This document shows, one piece after another, positions 12,881-28,098 of a stretch of 64,000 nucleotides of DNA. How positions within the stretch are numbered: the stretch's first letter is position 1; every line of letters starts with the position of its first letter. Under the pieces are notes generated by a model. The model made no database searches. It worked only from the letters and a program-made list of their open reading frames with translations, and was not told the origin of the DNA. Location of the stretch: assembly GCF_021155765.1 (NCBI RefSeq), contig NC_060108.1, positions 18,191,025-18,255,024 on the forward strand, in the 5' to 3' direction. This DNA comes from Diprion similis. Lineage: Eukaryota; Arthropoda; Insecta; Hymenoptera; Diprionidae. Made by a program: the position numbers and the translations under genes.

Positions 12881-13047
12881 GTGGTTCGATTAAGTTCTAC
12901 TTGTGATGTTTGAGTTTGTAGTATCCTATAATAGCATCGAACAATCTATCTCATGACTATGAATTTTTTGGCCCAAAAAATAGCATGGCTTCGCAGGAAT
13001 TGGTTATGCAACATGACTTCGAGATTACTCAATTGTTTATTATGGCA

Positions 13048-15373
13048 TTACTTTCGCTTTCTCCTAGCTTGATTTGGATTTTTTCTCATCCAGTGCTTTA
13101 TATCTGTTCCAGATCTTATACCTAGCATAGCAGACTTTGAGTTAATATCACGCATAACAAACGGTGAATAGCCAGCTATGTAATCATCGTTCAGAGGATC
13201 ATTTTTTGTTCGTGCTAGTCTAGTCGGCCGCTGATCAGGCCTGGGCTGATCTTCAAATAAAATTGGATTGTTGGCGTGTTTTCCACCCTGTGGTGTAGGT
13301 AGCGAGAACTGTAACACAATCAAGTTTAGTAGTTAGCACAAATTAGAGTAAAATAAAAATGCTCGTAATTGATCGATGTGAATTCTTAGAGCTTAAGCAT
13401 GATAGATGGTAACTTTACCTTTTTCCCTCTTGCCGTAAGTGGTCTTCTGTGATTAATATGGATCTGTTGTTTTCCGTTTTCATCTAGTGAGACTGCGACT
13501 TTTTTTAACGTCTTATTTCCACAGTTGGGACAGAACTCTTTGGTCATGATGCTAGTAGTCTTGAAACACGTGTAACACCTCAGTATGAATGTTCTCAGCT
13601 GCTTGATTACTCTCCCATCCAAGCTAACGACTTGGAGTCCAATTTGTTTCAAAACATTCTGCATAGCGAAATCGGTGGTAAGGCAGGCAACTTTAGCAGG
13701 TTTTTCTTCTTGAATATCTGCATCCATGTCTTTTTTAACTTTCACAATGTTCCCTACAAAATTATTATTTTGAATGTATCCACAAACATGTATTCGATCA
13801 ACCTATTTTATCATTAGTTACAAACAATTCAACAGTTTTTTTGCAAAACCTACGAGGTGTAATCCATCCCTTATCGTTGTCATCTTCACTTTCACTCCCT
13901 TCAATTTCTTCGTCCTCATCAGTGAACTCTTTGCGATATTCAGCTGGAAGAATATCATCAACATCTTTGCCATTATCCAATTCCAAGTCTTCTGGATTGC
14001 ATTTCAAAGCAGAAAATTTATCAGCTAAACTATCTGTCTGTATATTTTCCAAGTCGGAAGTAGCTGTCTCATAATCAGAAACTGATGAGCATTCGGACAA
14101 ATCATCTGATTCAGGGGTTGAATCTGTGCTTTTGTTTTTCAGTAAGATTTCCGTGTTCAATTTATTATGCAAATGTAGTTCTTTTGTGTCGTCATCTTGG
14201 TTAGAAGTGCAGTTTTTCCCAGTTTCTTCTTCGGTATCTTGTTTCTAAATGCGACAAAAATGCATTGGTACAATATGAAACCTAAAGTTTTCTAATTGTA
14301 AGTGCTTGTTGTAAGCTAATTTTATTTGTTTTCTGTATTGCTTACATCATTATCAGGTAGAAAAAATCCAGCCACGTTGTGCGAGTAATTGTCTGGGAGA
14401 TTGATACTGACATTGGGCTTCACAGGTGTGATAGGTACATCCTTCAAGTGTTGAGTTCCAACTTTTTCTTTCTCAAGCTGGTAAGTTAGAGCAATCACCT
14501 TAATATCAGTTGCCGAGAGACTGCGGTAATCTCCAGTCTTTTTAGAAAATTCGGTAACTGTGGGACATACGTACAAATAATAGTGGTATGACTGACAGAA
14601 CCACAAATGAATTACGCAAACAAGTCCAAATCTAAAAAAGAATGCTGTTCCCATTTGCAGGCTATTATATTTCTTGATAAATAACAGGTATTGGCCCAAT
14701 TATTTCTACATACTAATATCATGTGTGTATTGTACTTGCGGATATCAATGGAATATGATGATTCATAAAAAAAACTCAATTACAAAATATTGGCATTTGG
14801 CATGACTAGAGTGTCGCATGTAGACACGGAAAGAGCTGTAGAAAGAGACATGGAAAGACGCGGTGTGCAAATAGCCATGTGACAGAAAGATGTGATACAA
14901 GTACGCTGATTCTTTATTTTTCTCACCAAAATGAATGTTCTCCGGAAAGACATCTTTAATAATCAAGTCGTAAGGTAATACAACGAGTCTTCTGAGCTGT
15001 CGCTTGTTGGTTATTTCGTTAACAACATCTTGCGCAGTTATAACGTTGGCAGCGATGTCCTGTGTTAAGAAGAATTGGGAGATGAGCTTTTATCATGATA
15101 TGAGAATTTTGAACTGAAAAGTGATACGATATCAAGTAATCATAATCTTATCGGTTCAAGTTATGATAAAAAAAGAAGAGTATGAGAAAACGAATTACTA
15201 ATTAGGTAACGAAGATGGCATAACCTAATTCGAGCTAGTGCAATGTGATTGAGTGTATGCAGGTGAGTGGACAACTGTTCTTTATTTATTATTTATCATA
15301 CCTGTATAGCTGTATTTCTAATAAATGCACTAGTATCGACAATCAGATACTCGACTTTTGCGTCAGCCTTCAT
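13048..15373 (-). CDS. NOB1: NOB1, pre-40S rRNA endonuclease
   Basis: Endonuclease that cleaves 20S/18S-E pre-rRNA at the 3' end of 18S rRNA in late cytoplasmic pre-40S particles. Six coding exons join in phase: 15302-15373, 14927-15059, 14346-14557, 13854-14244, 13419-13753 and 13048-13308, giving 467 aa. The N-terminal PIN domain shows LIVDTSAF with Asp13, Glu39 and Asp86 (SLSATDIKV) as likely metal ligands. An acidic Ser/Glu/Asp-rich linker follows, then GWITPRNI, CLTTDFAMQNVL, a zinc ribbon with Cys329/Cys332 and Cys344/Cys347 (CYTC, CPNCGNKTLKK), and a basic C-terminus after DYIAGYSPF. Human NOB1 is slightly shorter; the extra length is in the acidic linker. The start is the first ATG of a short exon with a clean GTATGA donor. 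The gene diverges from Su(dx). Confidence 0.95.
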
Positions 15374-16765
15374 TTTTCCAATCGGAGCTTTACATGTGGC
15401 CACGCGAGACGGAAAATATCACGTTCCCAGTACGGTATGGGGTGTTTAAATGCTTAAAACGCCTGAAACCACGGAGTGGGAACTACGCAGCTCATGTGAG
15501 TTGCTTATGTTTTACAAATACGCCAAAAAACGAGGAAATTCCTGACCCCAGTTCCTTTCGAATACACTCTGTAATAATGAAAAAAAATAAACCGCGCAAA
15601 TCATGACGTTACCAAATTTTCGCATCCGCAAAGAAATGATTAACCCATTCTAGATTTGTTAAACAATTTATTTATCTCAATTTCGTACTACTCACTTTTA
15701 GATCTGACGGACAGCAAGATGGCTGACGTCAGATAGTGAAATATCATGATAACGAATCCTCCGAGTGTTTTTCAACTCAGTTTTTGTGTCTTATAATCGA
15801 CGATACCGAGCGAGCGATGTTTCGAGACTGCACGCGCCTTAGAAATTTGTTCAATACCATATAGGTTTGTATCTTTATAGTTGAAACGTCAAAACCTATC
15901 TGCAATGTATGATGAATCAACCATTCGCAAAACGTCAGGGATTAATGCCCTGTATATTAATCATAATTTTTGCTCCATTTTTCCGTACCTTATTTCCTAG
16001 TGTAATGTAATGTCTGTTTAGATTTTTGAAATTGTTGCTTGTAAAATAGTATTCCATTTATAATTCGTTATATTGATTCCTCAACAATTCACACCTCGTT
16101 TTATGTATTTTATTTTTGTTCATTACCTTCTCACATGATCATTCAATTGACAGCAACATCATTTACGAATTTTGCTGATCTGTTAGGTACTTCATTCTTT
16201 CCTCTACGCAACTTAATTTATATCTGCTTCGAATCTATCATATGAACTGTAATCACCTTTGTTTTTTGTTCTACAGTCTTACTGTGCAAACCTGACGCTT
16301 CTACTACTCTATTGGCTACAAATATTTTATGTTTCTTGACTTTGCCAAATTCCAAACAGTCTATGTAATTTTTAGCCGTTTTTAGTCAGCAAATAATAAG
16401 ACAGGAAAAGAAAGTATTCTTTTAACATTCAGTTTGGTCAGGTTTGCTGAGTAACAGCTGGATCCGTGATAAGCTGATTAATAAGCTTTCCGAAACATGA
16501 AAACGGAAATATTTACAGATTGATCATGTATCTTTATCTTACTTCAGTGTTCAATAAAAAAGAAAACTTTTATTGAATCTGAATCTGATTCACATAGAAT
16601 ATTCATAGATCCCTTGAACCTATTGTTTCTAACGATTGTAAGTAAATTCTACTCATTATTTTAAATGTACTTTGTATCTTACAGTTATAAAGTACTCCGA
16701 AACCTGAGATTTAATATGAATGGTATTTCAAGATTATTTTGCTGAATCACATCTAAAGGCAAACC
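15374..16765. other. Divergent promoter region between NOB1 and Su(dx)
   Basis: About 1.4 kb separates the two start codons, which face away from each other. It should hold the NOB1 5' UTR and promoter and the Su(dx) promoter with any upstream noncoding exon. A perfect CRE lies at 15,724-15,731. The rest is AT-rich with no supported ORF. Confidence 0.6.
15713..15731. promoter_or_regulatory. CRE (TGACGTCA) beside a YY1-like AAGATGGC
   Basis: The palindromic octamer TGACGTCA is the consensus site for CREB/ATF-family bZIP factors, and the adjoining upstream bases read CAAGATGGC, a YY1/pleiohomeotic-type core. The pair sits about 350 bp upstream of the NOB1 start codon, in the divergent NOB1/Su(dx) region, where a core promoter is expected. 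Binding is inferred from the motif only. Confidence 0.5.
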
Positions 16766-20334
<3,569 letters not shown>

Positions 20335-22745
20335 CCAGTTGCAGTTACTCTAAAACGAGAACTGGTAAATCAGTTTTTAATTTTTAATCTATCACATTTG
20401 AAATTTCCAAGATCTCTCTTCAATTGTTCAAATAGTCAATTTATTATGTGCGTAGAGTCTTACTTTTTTTTCATATTTTCAGAATGAAGTCAAACTGCGC
20501 CAGAGTGCAATGCACTCTTAAGAACCAAACTTTAATGTTGTATAAATATTTCATCATATTAATAGTTAATTATATACTATAGAAACTCTATAGTCTTTAT
20601 GCAAAGTAAGTAGAATTGAATGACTCTTCTGTCTATTTTTACTGTGCCTTTGATGGTGCTGAAAAGTCTTGAAATAAATATTTTTCCTTGCACGTACAAT
20701 TATCGTATTTTTTATACTAAAATACATATGCATACAAAATCACGAGCATAATTTTTGATATATTAGTTGAAGGATTGTAAGAATTTTTGCCACGCTTTAC
20801 CACGGAAGATATGTTTGGAAAAGTATTCCTTGTTATTTGCTCAAAATCATATTATTTCAAAATTTTTCAACTTATACTCTTTACTTTTTACTTTTAGTCC
20901 GCCCTAAATTAGAGAAACTGTGATTCTAGAGACTGGTCTAAACTTTTCTACGAACATTGCATTTTGACTATAAACAATTTGGAAATAAAATACATAGCTG
21001 TTGTAGCTAAAATTAGGCGCGATTTGTCTCAAGTTAGAGTACTTGGGAGACATTGCCAAATGCTGAGGGATTGTGATTGGTTCACGTAGAAATTGTCAAA
21101 AGTCGAGAAAAACAACAAAATTACAAGTACAATTGGTGTGATTGTTCTGATCTTCAAAGAAAAAGTAGAAATGACCACAAAACGAAAGAAGAATAATTTG
21201 TTCATAACCCGACTCAGAATTGCATTCCAATGAATCGATAAGGCATAAGAATTTACGATAGACTAAAAAATTTTCAGTAATCGATAGGTAATGAAATATA
21301 AGAATGTTAGAAAAATTCAGTATTTGACGCTTTCTATATCTCACCAATCCAAAGTATAGATTCCTCGTGATGATAATAAATATTGTACATAATCGAACTA
21401 CACATAATAATTTGTAGCATATATAAAGCCGTTTACAAGCAATGATTTTAAAGAAATAGTTATCTGCTGTATATCAACGTTTTAATTCATATCAAAGAAC
21501 CACGTTACTTTAAGAACAAAAAAGTAGCAAGAACGAACCTACAAACTATTTCAACACTGATGGCAACAAAGGGTTTTATCAATAATTTGCTTGACTGTTG
21601 TGTTGCAACAGGCAGATAGAAATTGAACGTAAATTCGGCGCTTGTTTACGATAACATGGTATATATATATATATATATATATAGATATATATATAATTAT
21701 ATTTAAAAAAAAAACTACCTAATAATATTACATCAAATTAAATGGAATAAAGCACCTCTATGGATTTATTTTTTGATTCACTTGTTTTTGTGAAATTTCT
21801 GAACCTATTCAATAATCAATTTAGATGATTGACTATACCTATTTACGAAGTGATAAAAATTTATCTTGTAATATAATTTAACAAGTAAATTCACTTACTT
21901 AATTACAGTGTAGTGTATTTTTGTTAGATGAATATTAATATGTATATGTCGTACGAGTTTCGTTCTTTGTCAAAAACAGTATTTATGGTAGTACTGGGGT
22001 GCCTAAACTTCATACATGAAAAGACATTGCATACGTGCATTCGCTTATTGAAGGATTCAAGTTCTGGATAACTTTCTTTCAATATATTTTTTACTCCATC
22101 GATACTAACGATGTCGCATGAATTAAAACGTATGAAACACTGCTAATATTCATCTCTAATATTAAATAATTTTCATTCAAAATCCTTGCAATAACAAATT
22201 ATAATTATCGCAACTTTGCTTGTTTAACAAAAGAATTATGTCTTATTTATTATTTCATAAGCAGTGTCTTCGCATCGTTCGATCAGTAGTTGTATAGACT
22301 CTCAACCATGTAATTAAATTTTTAAGTATACATAAAAGTATTTAATTATCAGATTAATAAACGTCTTAGTACGTTCTATTGCAATGTTTGGTGAAGTGGA
22401 TCTCTCCAGGCCGTTTCAAGTGACATCGCGCTTTGAGTTAATCAGAGTAAGTGACACCCACTGTACATGACTAAGATCTACTTCACCATACATTCACAGT
22501 ATAAACAGTTTTATTTATAAATGGCCAAATACTAATTATTCCATTCTCGTACGAGTATATTTTTGAGATTAGAATGAGTTATTTTTACGGAGAAGAAATG
22601 TGGTTCGGTTATACACAGAATAGCCCAATGGATTTATTAGATTGTATATAATTATGTAAGGTGTACAGAATATAAAGCAGTGAATAAATTTGTAGCTGAA
22701 ACAGAGGTTTTTTTCTCGAGTAATTCAACCTTCCACAGTATATTT
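20335..22745 (+). other. Su(dx) 3' UTR and downstream AT-rich DNA
   Basis: No coding sequence is supported. AATAAA signals occur close to the stop (20,673-20,678) and far downstream (22,683-22,688), so the 3' UTR may have short and very long (about 2.3 kb) forms. A (TA)n tract lies at about 21,660-21,695. The distal signal is only about 170 bp from the HAX1 stop codon on the other strand, so long transcripts would come close to or overlap HAX1. Confidence 0.5.
20673..20678 (+). terminator. Proximal poly(A) signal for Su(dx)
   Basis: Canonical AATAAA about 340 bp after the Su(dx) stop codon, followed by T-rich sequence. It is the first full hexamer downstream of the stop that I noticed. Confidence 0.5.
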
Positions 22746-22855
22746 ACATAAGTTGACTCAAGTCAACTTTATTTACACTACATAATTGGTACTATTAAGA
22801 TTCATAACATTTCTACATCACTTTGATCTTAAATATTATGTTAACATTGTATAAT

Positions 22856-25172
22856 CTACAATTTAGGACCAAAAAACTTATGCCAAGGAAAGGTGCTTAA
22901 AGGACTCTGCTGCTGTCTCTGATCATCCCAAATGCCTACGAATGTCTGTTCAGGATTGGCTAAAATTTTTACAAACGAAAAATATCAGGTACCAGGCTTT
23001 TGTTACTCTTAATTACATGCAATTTTCACAACTATGTACAACATTTTCCGTGAAACTCTAGATTAAATGTTCTCACTTGTATACTACTGGAAAAGAATTT
23101 TTTGCAATATCGGTTTTTTTAATTAGTTTATTAATTAGGCATAAATACTGAGACTGTAATTAAGTCTGCCCTTGGAAAGTTCAAACGTTAGAGCAATATC
23201 AAATCTTTGCGTCATTTCAGATTTTAACAGAAATCACAAACTCAATAAGTCTGTCATTTAGGTAAGTTGAAGATAGTGGGTTGTAGCTTGGCTGAGGGTA
23301 ATTTCTTCAAATATTTAGCCAGTAAAAAAATTAGCTAGGAAAATTGAAAGTACAACATTACTGTCTGATTAAACATGGAACAGCCCATTTCGAAAAAGAA
23401 AGAAATATAGTATATATTTATTCAACTTAATTAAAGTACTAAACAAGACATGCTTCTATTTGAAGTTACAATTACACAATAATATTATTAATGTACTCAC
23501 GTTCGATTGGATTCACGGGATTCACAAATTCAGTTTCAGTTTTCTCCCCATTTTTGCCCTTTTTTACAATGACAGTATGTGATTTATCCCCAACCTGACG
23601 CGTGACAGTAGTTTCCTCATTTCCCTCAGAGTCTCTGACCGTACGATATTGTTCGATAGATCCATCAGGCTTGCGAATAATTTTTGTAGAAATGGATTGT
23701 CCGAATGAATGGAAAGAAAATGGACGTTGCTGAGATATATTAGTATCAGCATCGTTTCTTTGTAAGGATGAAAGATCTTTCCAGGCTTGAGATAACTCTT
23801 CACTAGTAATCCTGTATTAAAGATTAATAACAAGTATGTAACGTAGTGAAAAAGTTTGCATTTTCTCTGCACTAACATAAGTATCTCTCATTCAACTTCT
23901 TGTCATCTCGTATTCAAAAAATCATGTACATTGTGATAAATCCACAACTTACTTTCCATCCAAATTAACATCCAATTTTTCTTTAACAGGTGTGTGAAAA
24001 TTCTTAGACTCATAACTTTCGTAACCTGGTTTTAAAACTTCATCCCGTAGGTTTTCTCGTTTTGGTGGTTCAATAAGCATTGGATCCTGAAAATGGCCCT
24101 CAGCTATAAAACGATAATTTCAATTAACAAAATCTCATGTATTATTTTTTTCACTACTCTACACTGACATATACTAATAAATATTATCTGATACATACCT
24201 TCGTTGCCGAACGGCAACATGATACCATCCTGACTAAATCCAAAGAAATTTTTCAACATGTTATCTAGTTGACGTTCAAAGTACTGAGTGATTTCGAAAG
24301 GATTACTGTGAATGTTGAAGTGTCCGGAGCCAAAAATTTGCTGTCCGCGTTGCCTGTGGTGGAATTATTGAAAAAAAGTAAATTAACTCCTTTCAAATTA
24401 GGTAAAATATCATATAATATTATAATATACCTGAAATCATCATTGTCATCATCATCATCTTCATCTGTCTGCCAGATTGGATTTCTAAACTCATGTCCGT
24501 GTTGCCACTGGTCTTCAAATCTGTAAATCGAACGGAACTACATCAAATTTTTATTCAACTAAATCTTTAAGAAAATATATATCAACTGAGAACGAATATA
24601 GAGTTACATAGTGGAATGATTTACAAGGAACAGTAGAGCGAATATTGATTTGTCAAGAAAAGAATAAACAGTTTATATACTTCTTTTAAAATAGACTAGA
24701 AATCACAAAGCTACGTCTAAGTGTTTTGGCGGTCACTTCGATGTTCACGTAAATATCTCCAGATATAGAAGTCAACGTGTTTTAAACGCAAAAAAGGCTT
24801 AAAAGCCCCATTCTATACACAATTCTGAACAAAAAGACTGTAATAAATTTTCATTTGATGCAACAATAAAAAAATTGCACAAAATCTACGAAATCGCAAT
24901 AGTAAATTCGTAGTTTTCATACCGTTTCTTTATTTCTGCATCAAATAAAAATGTGTTAGAGCTTTTTGTTCAGAATTGTGTATAGAATGGGGCTGTTAGG
25001 CCCTCTTTGCGTTTAAAATACGTGGACTTGGATATCTGAAGTCGACATCGTTAAAATCGACCCCCTTAAAAGTGTGTTGGTGTTATATTCACCCGTATTG
25101 CGACTGGTTGTTTTGTTGATTTTGTCGTCCTCCAAAGTTGAAAAGGTCTCGTAAATAATTATAAAATGACAT
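22856..25172 (-). CDS. HAX1: HAX1-like protein (HCLS1-associated protein X-1)
   Basis: Mitochondrial and cytosolic anti-apoptotic adaptor; in vertebrates HAX1 works with CLPB and mitochondrial proteases. Six exons join in phase: 25093-25172, 24431-24520, 24199-24353, 23953-24103, 23501-23811 and 22856-22959, giving 296 aa. Family hallmarks are the N-terminal MSFYNYLRDLFNFGG, an acidic Asp/Glu run (DEDDDDDNDD), NLRDEVLKPGY, and the C-terminal block SISTKIIRKPDGSIEQYRTV followed by RDSEGNEETTVTR. A complete EF-hand-type loop, DVNLDGKITSEE, lies at about residues 153-164 across an exon junction; human HAX1 has only a degenerate counterpart there. Intron 1 carries a foldback element. Convergent with Su(dx) and divergent from SYS1. 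Confidence 0.92.
24719..25081. mobile_element. Foldback (palindromic) MITE-like element in HAX1 intron 1
   Basis: About 360 bp of near-perfect inverted repeat. The left arm contains TTTTAAACGCAAAAAAGGC and then GCCCCATTCTATACACAATT; the right arm (about 24,945-25,030) carries the reverse complement of the same run, and the symmetry continues outward (GATGTTCACG against CGATGTCGAC) and inward to a centre near 24,900 (CTACGAA against TTCGTAG). There is no coding capacity. This is the structure of a non-autonomous foldback/MITE insertion; target-site duplication and family were not determined. Confidence 0.75.
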
Positions 25173-25986
25173 TTTCCACCACTCTAAACTGGTTTAACGA
25201 ACAGCAGTAAAACTGTCTTCTCAACAACAATTGCGTCATGCTTTTTGAAGTTTTCCGAATTGCATCAACGCAATTTACCGTGAGTTTAGACTAGTAATCA
25301 GCTGAGTCCAGGCCGACTATTATCACGTCCTGACATCGCGTGTCCGCATAATTCTAACAGGAATATGATTTGGATCTGATAAATTTACGCGCACTTGCTT
25401 CTTACTGCAGTTTTCGTTCTAAAATTTGCTATGGCAAGGTCCGCGTGCATTGACAATGAATCCCAAAATAATACTACGGGAAAGCAATGAGCCGTTACGG
25501 TGACAGCTCATTGGCTTGAAGTCGCCATGTTAGATGCAATAAGCTGCGATTTGTGAAACACTTGACTCGATTCTAAGTGCTAATGGCATGCTCATGCTGA
25601 CAGCATGTTTTGTGTTGCGACACGATTATACGAATTGTAGATTAAACATCCATTTCAACCTACGGCAGGTTCGATTTAGTATATATAGCTAAAATAAATC
25701 TGATTCTCAAGGCTTACCGCTAAAATAACTCACCAAGAGATTTCACGCAGCTAGCACAAGAAAGTAAGGCACAACCGCAATATTATTAGTAACTGAATAA
25801 GTATACCTTCCGATGATTATTCCTTAAAATATTAAACTGCTTTTTTCAAAACAAACTTATTACCACTTTGCAGATTCACTAATGTTTGCTGACTTTAGTG
25901 CACCAAAATGATAAGACTTGGGACTTTTAATAGCTAGTCTTCACCAATTCGATGCAAGCGGAACACCTTCAAGAGGAAAAACTAAG
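25173..25986. other. Divergent intergenic region, HAX1 / SYS1
   Basis: About 0.8 kb between the HAX1 start and the SYS1 ATG. It should hold both promoters and 5' UTRs. No repeat, RNA gene or further ORF is supported. Confidence 0.55.
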
Positions 25987-26469
25987 ATGAATAACATTTC
26001 TGGACAATTTCGAAAGACGACATGGGATCCAATCCTTATAATATCACAAATAATAGCCGTTCAAGCAGTGATATACGTTTGCCTCGGGGTATGGATATGG
26101 ATTGTTGCCTCCCTTCTTGGATCGACAAAGTCGTTAGATTATGCTTTTCAGTACAGTGAACTCCACGTTCGTGATTTGGGTGGAAAAATGGTTATCACTA
26201 TGTTCTTGTTTAATGCCTTGATTGGAGCCTTAGTCTTGTGGTGGATTGTACAAAGGACTAAACAATGTATGGACTTTGCGTGCACCGCTCATCTGATTCA
26301 CTTATTTTGCTGTTGGGGTTACAACTACAGTTTTCCAACAAGTTTCAGCTGGTGGTGCCTGAACATCGTTTCTGTTACCATAATGTGCATATGTGGAGAA
26401 TTCTTGTGCATGAGAACTGAACTCCAAGCAATCCCTCTTGGAATGAATACCCAAAAAACAGCTTTGTAA
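25987..26469 (+). CDS. SYS1: SYS1, Golgi membrane protein of the Arl3/ARFRP1 pathway
   Basis: Small four-pass Golgi membrane protein that recruits the acetylated GTPase ARFRP1 (Arl3p in yeast) to the trans-Golgi, upstream of Arl1 and golgins. It is a single uninterrupted ORF of 160 aa. The start ATG gives MNNISGQFRKTTWDPILIIS, matching the family's short N-terminus before the first membrane span. Conserved features are GQFR, WDP, the second span after the lumenal loop (MFLFNALIGALVLWWIV), RTKQCMDFACTAHLIHL, CCWGYNYSFPTSFSWW, and the C-terminal GEFLCMRTELQAIPL. Four hydrophobic segments are visible. The frame stays open about 70 nt upstream of this ATG but contains no other in-frame ATG. Length agrees with human SYS1 (about 156 aa). 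Confidence 0.95.
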   Translation: MNNISGQFRKTTWDPILIISQIIAVQAVIYVCLGVWIWIVASLLGSTKSLDYAFQYSELHVRDLGGKMVITMFLFNALIGALVLWWIVQRTKQCMDFACTAHLIHLFCCWGYNYSFPTSFSWWCLNIVSVTIMCICGEFLCMRTELQAIPLGMNTQKTAL

Positions 26470-26870
26470 ATGGAATCATTTTACTTGTATTATAGATTCA
26501 TTTTAATCGATCTAATTTATTACTAAAAATATAAAACAGTGGAAAAAACCAATAGAAACCTAATAAATGTTGATAGTACGAACTTTATGAAAGAAAAAGC
26601 CAGAGTATCATTTTTTACTTCCAATGTTGAAGTAATATTATCCCAAGATTTGACATTTATCGCAGGAACTGAGAGTAGATGGAGATTAAGGAATTCAGTA
26701 ACAGATTCAAGTCACAAAGTGGTTGACCAGAGTAAGGAGGAAAATTTTACATTATAATTTATATTATACACATATGGCTGTACACAATAGCGACAACATA
26801 GATACAACTAATTCAATATATTCTGCCAATTTCTTGCCACACTATGGGTTTTTGTTACCAAACGTATAAT
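26470..26870. other. Convergent 3' region, SYS1 / NDUFS6
   Basis: About 400 bp between the two stop codons. An open stretch at 26,539-26,757 on the plus strand begins without an ATG and lies in the expected SYS1 3' UTR, so I do not call it. An AATAAA-type signal is present in CTAATAAATG near 26,560. Confidence 0.5.
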
Positions 26871-27574
26871 CTAGTGAGCATCTTCTTTGTAGAATCTAAG
26901 TCCGCAGTATCCACAGGAATGATTCCCAGGTTTGTCCTATAATTGGTAGAGATTGCTGAATTCTTTATTTTTACAGCAGTATCAATTTATGTGTATATCT
27001 AGAATATAAGGCATTTGTCTGAAGTCATTTAAGCTTGTTCATAAAGTTATACTCTACCAAATTAATGTAGACTTTAGGGTGTCCCGTGGGTCCACCTCCG
27101 CCGTCACAGGCAATAACTCTCTTTGCTGTTGGAGTTGGCGGGACGTCATCGATTAAATTAATAGCCCAATTTGGATTCACTTGTTTTGGTTTATCAACAA
27201 ATCTAACCAATCGATAATCCTTCTCGTCCCATTTCTGAACTCATAATAAATCAAGTTAAATAACTTCAACCAACCGAACTAATAAAGATTTTGAATTTCA
27301 TGGAATACGAATCAAGGTTTACGTCAAAACGCCCAGTTTAAATTACAGCAACAGTTTCTTAAACAGGAAAGTAATAAGTCAAAGAAGATGAACATAACCT
27401 CAAATTTACGTAACAGAATAAATCGTAATTGTTATTCACCTGGCCAGTATGTGTTTCTTTTTCTACGGGCTCCCAAGATGCTTTCTTACGTATCCCAGTT
27501 GTGAAAGCCGGGACGTTTATTTTGCAAATTTTCGTTTGATTCCCAAGCAGACAGACAATTTTCTTGCCCGCCAT
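26871..27574 (-). CDS. NDUFS6: NDUFS6, complex I 13-kDa zinc-binding subunit
   Basis: Accessory subunit of mitochondrial NADH:ubiquinone oxidoreductase, in the peripheral arm near the N/Q-module junction; its zinc site is needed for late assembly. Three exons join in phase: 27440-27574, 27058-27234 and 26871-26936, giving 125 aa (human 124). It has a short N-terminal presequence-like segment, then [28 protein letters not shown], and the signature [17 protein letters not shown] followed by CGYCGLRF. The predicted zinc ligands are Cys88, His97, Cys112 and Cys115, all present. The frame is open further upstream with an earlier ATG at 27,766, but the ATG at 27,574 gives the usual family length, so I chose it. 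The gene lies 0.5 kb downstream of LSM4 on the same strand. Confidence 0.95.
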
Positions 27575-28098
27575 GTTTACAACTACTAATCCGCTGATCT
27601 GTCTGAGGTACTCTGAAGTTGCCGTGAAATAACCGTCGAGTCGCGACTCTCGCTGTGCGACAAGTTTCATAAACCTATTCAAATGAGTACCGTATAATCT
27701 CACCGTGTGAGATACGATAAAAATCACGATTTGTTGTGTGGCTTTACCAATTATATTACTATTCATCCCCGATATTTTTCTCTATTCAAAATAAAAGTCA
27801 CGAATTAAACGAACGATAGTCAATTATTTTACAAATAGTTTTGATATTATCTCCTTATATCTTGAAGTCTCATGCATGACGTTGGTCAACTCAAAGTACT
27901 ACAGTAATCAAATTGTAATAGATTTTCATAGAAATGATTATTACAATCCAATGGTGTAGTTAGATTCAAATACATAGGTACCTATATGATGAGTGTCTGC
28001 GTGACATGCTACAATTAAAACATAACATTTCTTTACAAGTTAGAAGACCTCTATAACCTAGGGTAATTTAATAGTACAAATATTTGTTGAATAAATAT
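27575..28098. other. Intergenic, LSM4 3' end to NDUFS6 promoter
   Basis: About 0.5 kb of AT-rich DNA between the LSM4 stop and the chosen NDUFS6 start. An AATAAA overlaps the LSM4 stop codon on the minus strand. The part nearest NDUFS6 contains an in-frame open extension (ATG at 27,766) that could be 5' UTR or a longer N-terminus. Confidence 0.5.

Noticed and set aside
13798-13853. Extension of the NOB1 acidic exon through CKKTVELFVTN
   Set aside because: The donor GTAGGT at 13,853 gives the only phase-compatible join and restores GWITPRNI; reading through meets a stop.
26539-26757. 72-codon ORF after SYS1
   Set aside because: It begins without ATG, lies in the expected 3' UTR and has no recognisable domain.
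27575-27766. Longer N-terminus of NDUFS6 from the upstream ATG
   Set aside because: It would add 64 residues not seen in the family. The downstream ATG gives 125 aa, matching the usual length, so the extension is more likely 5' UTR.
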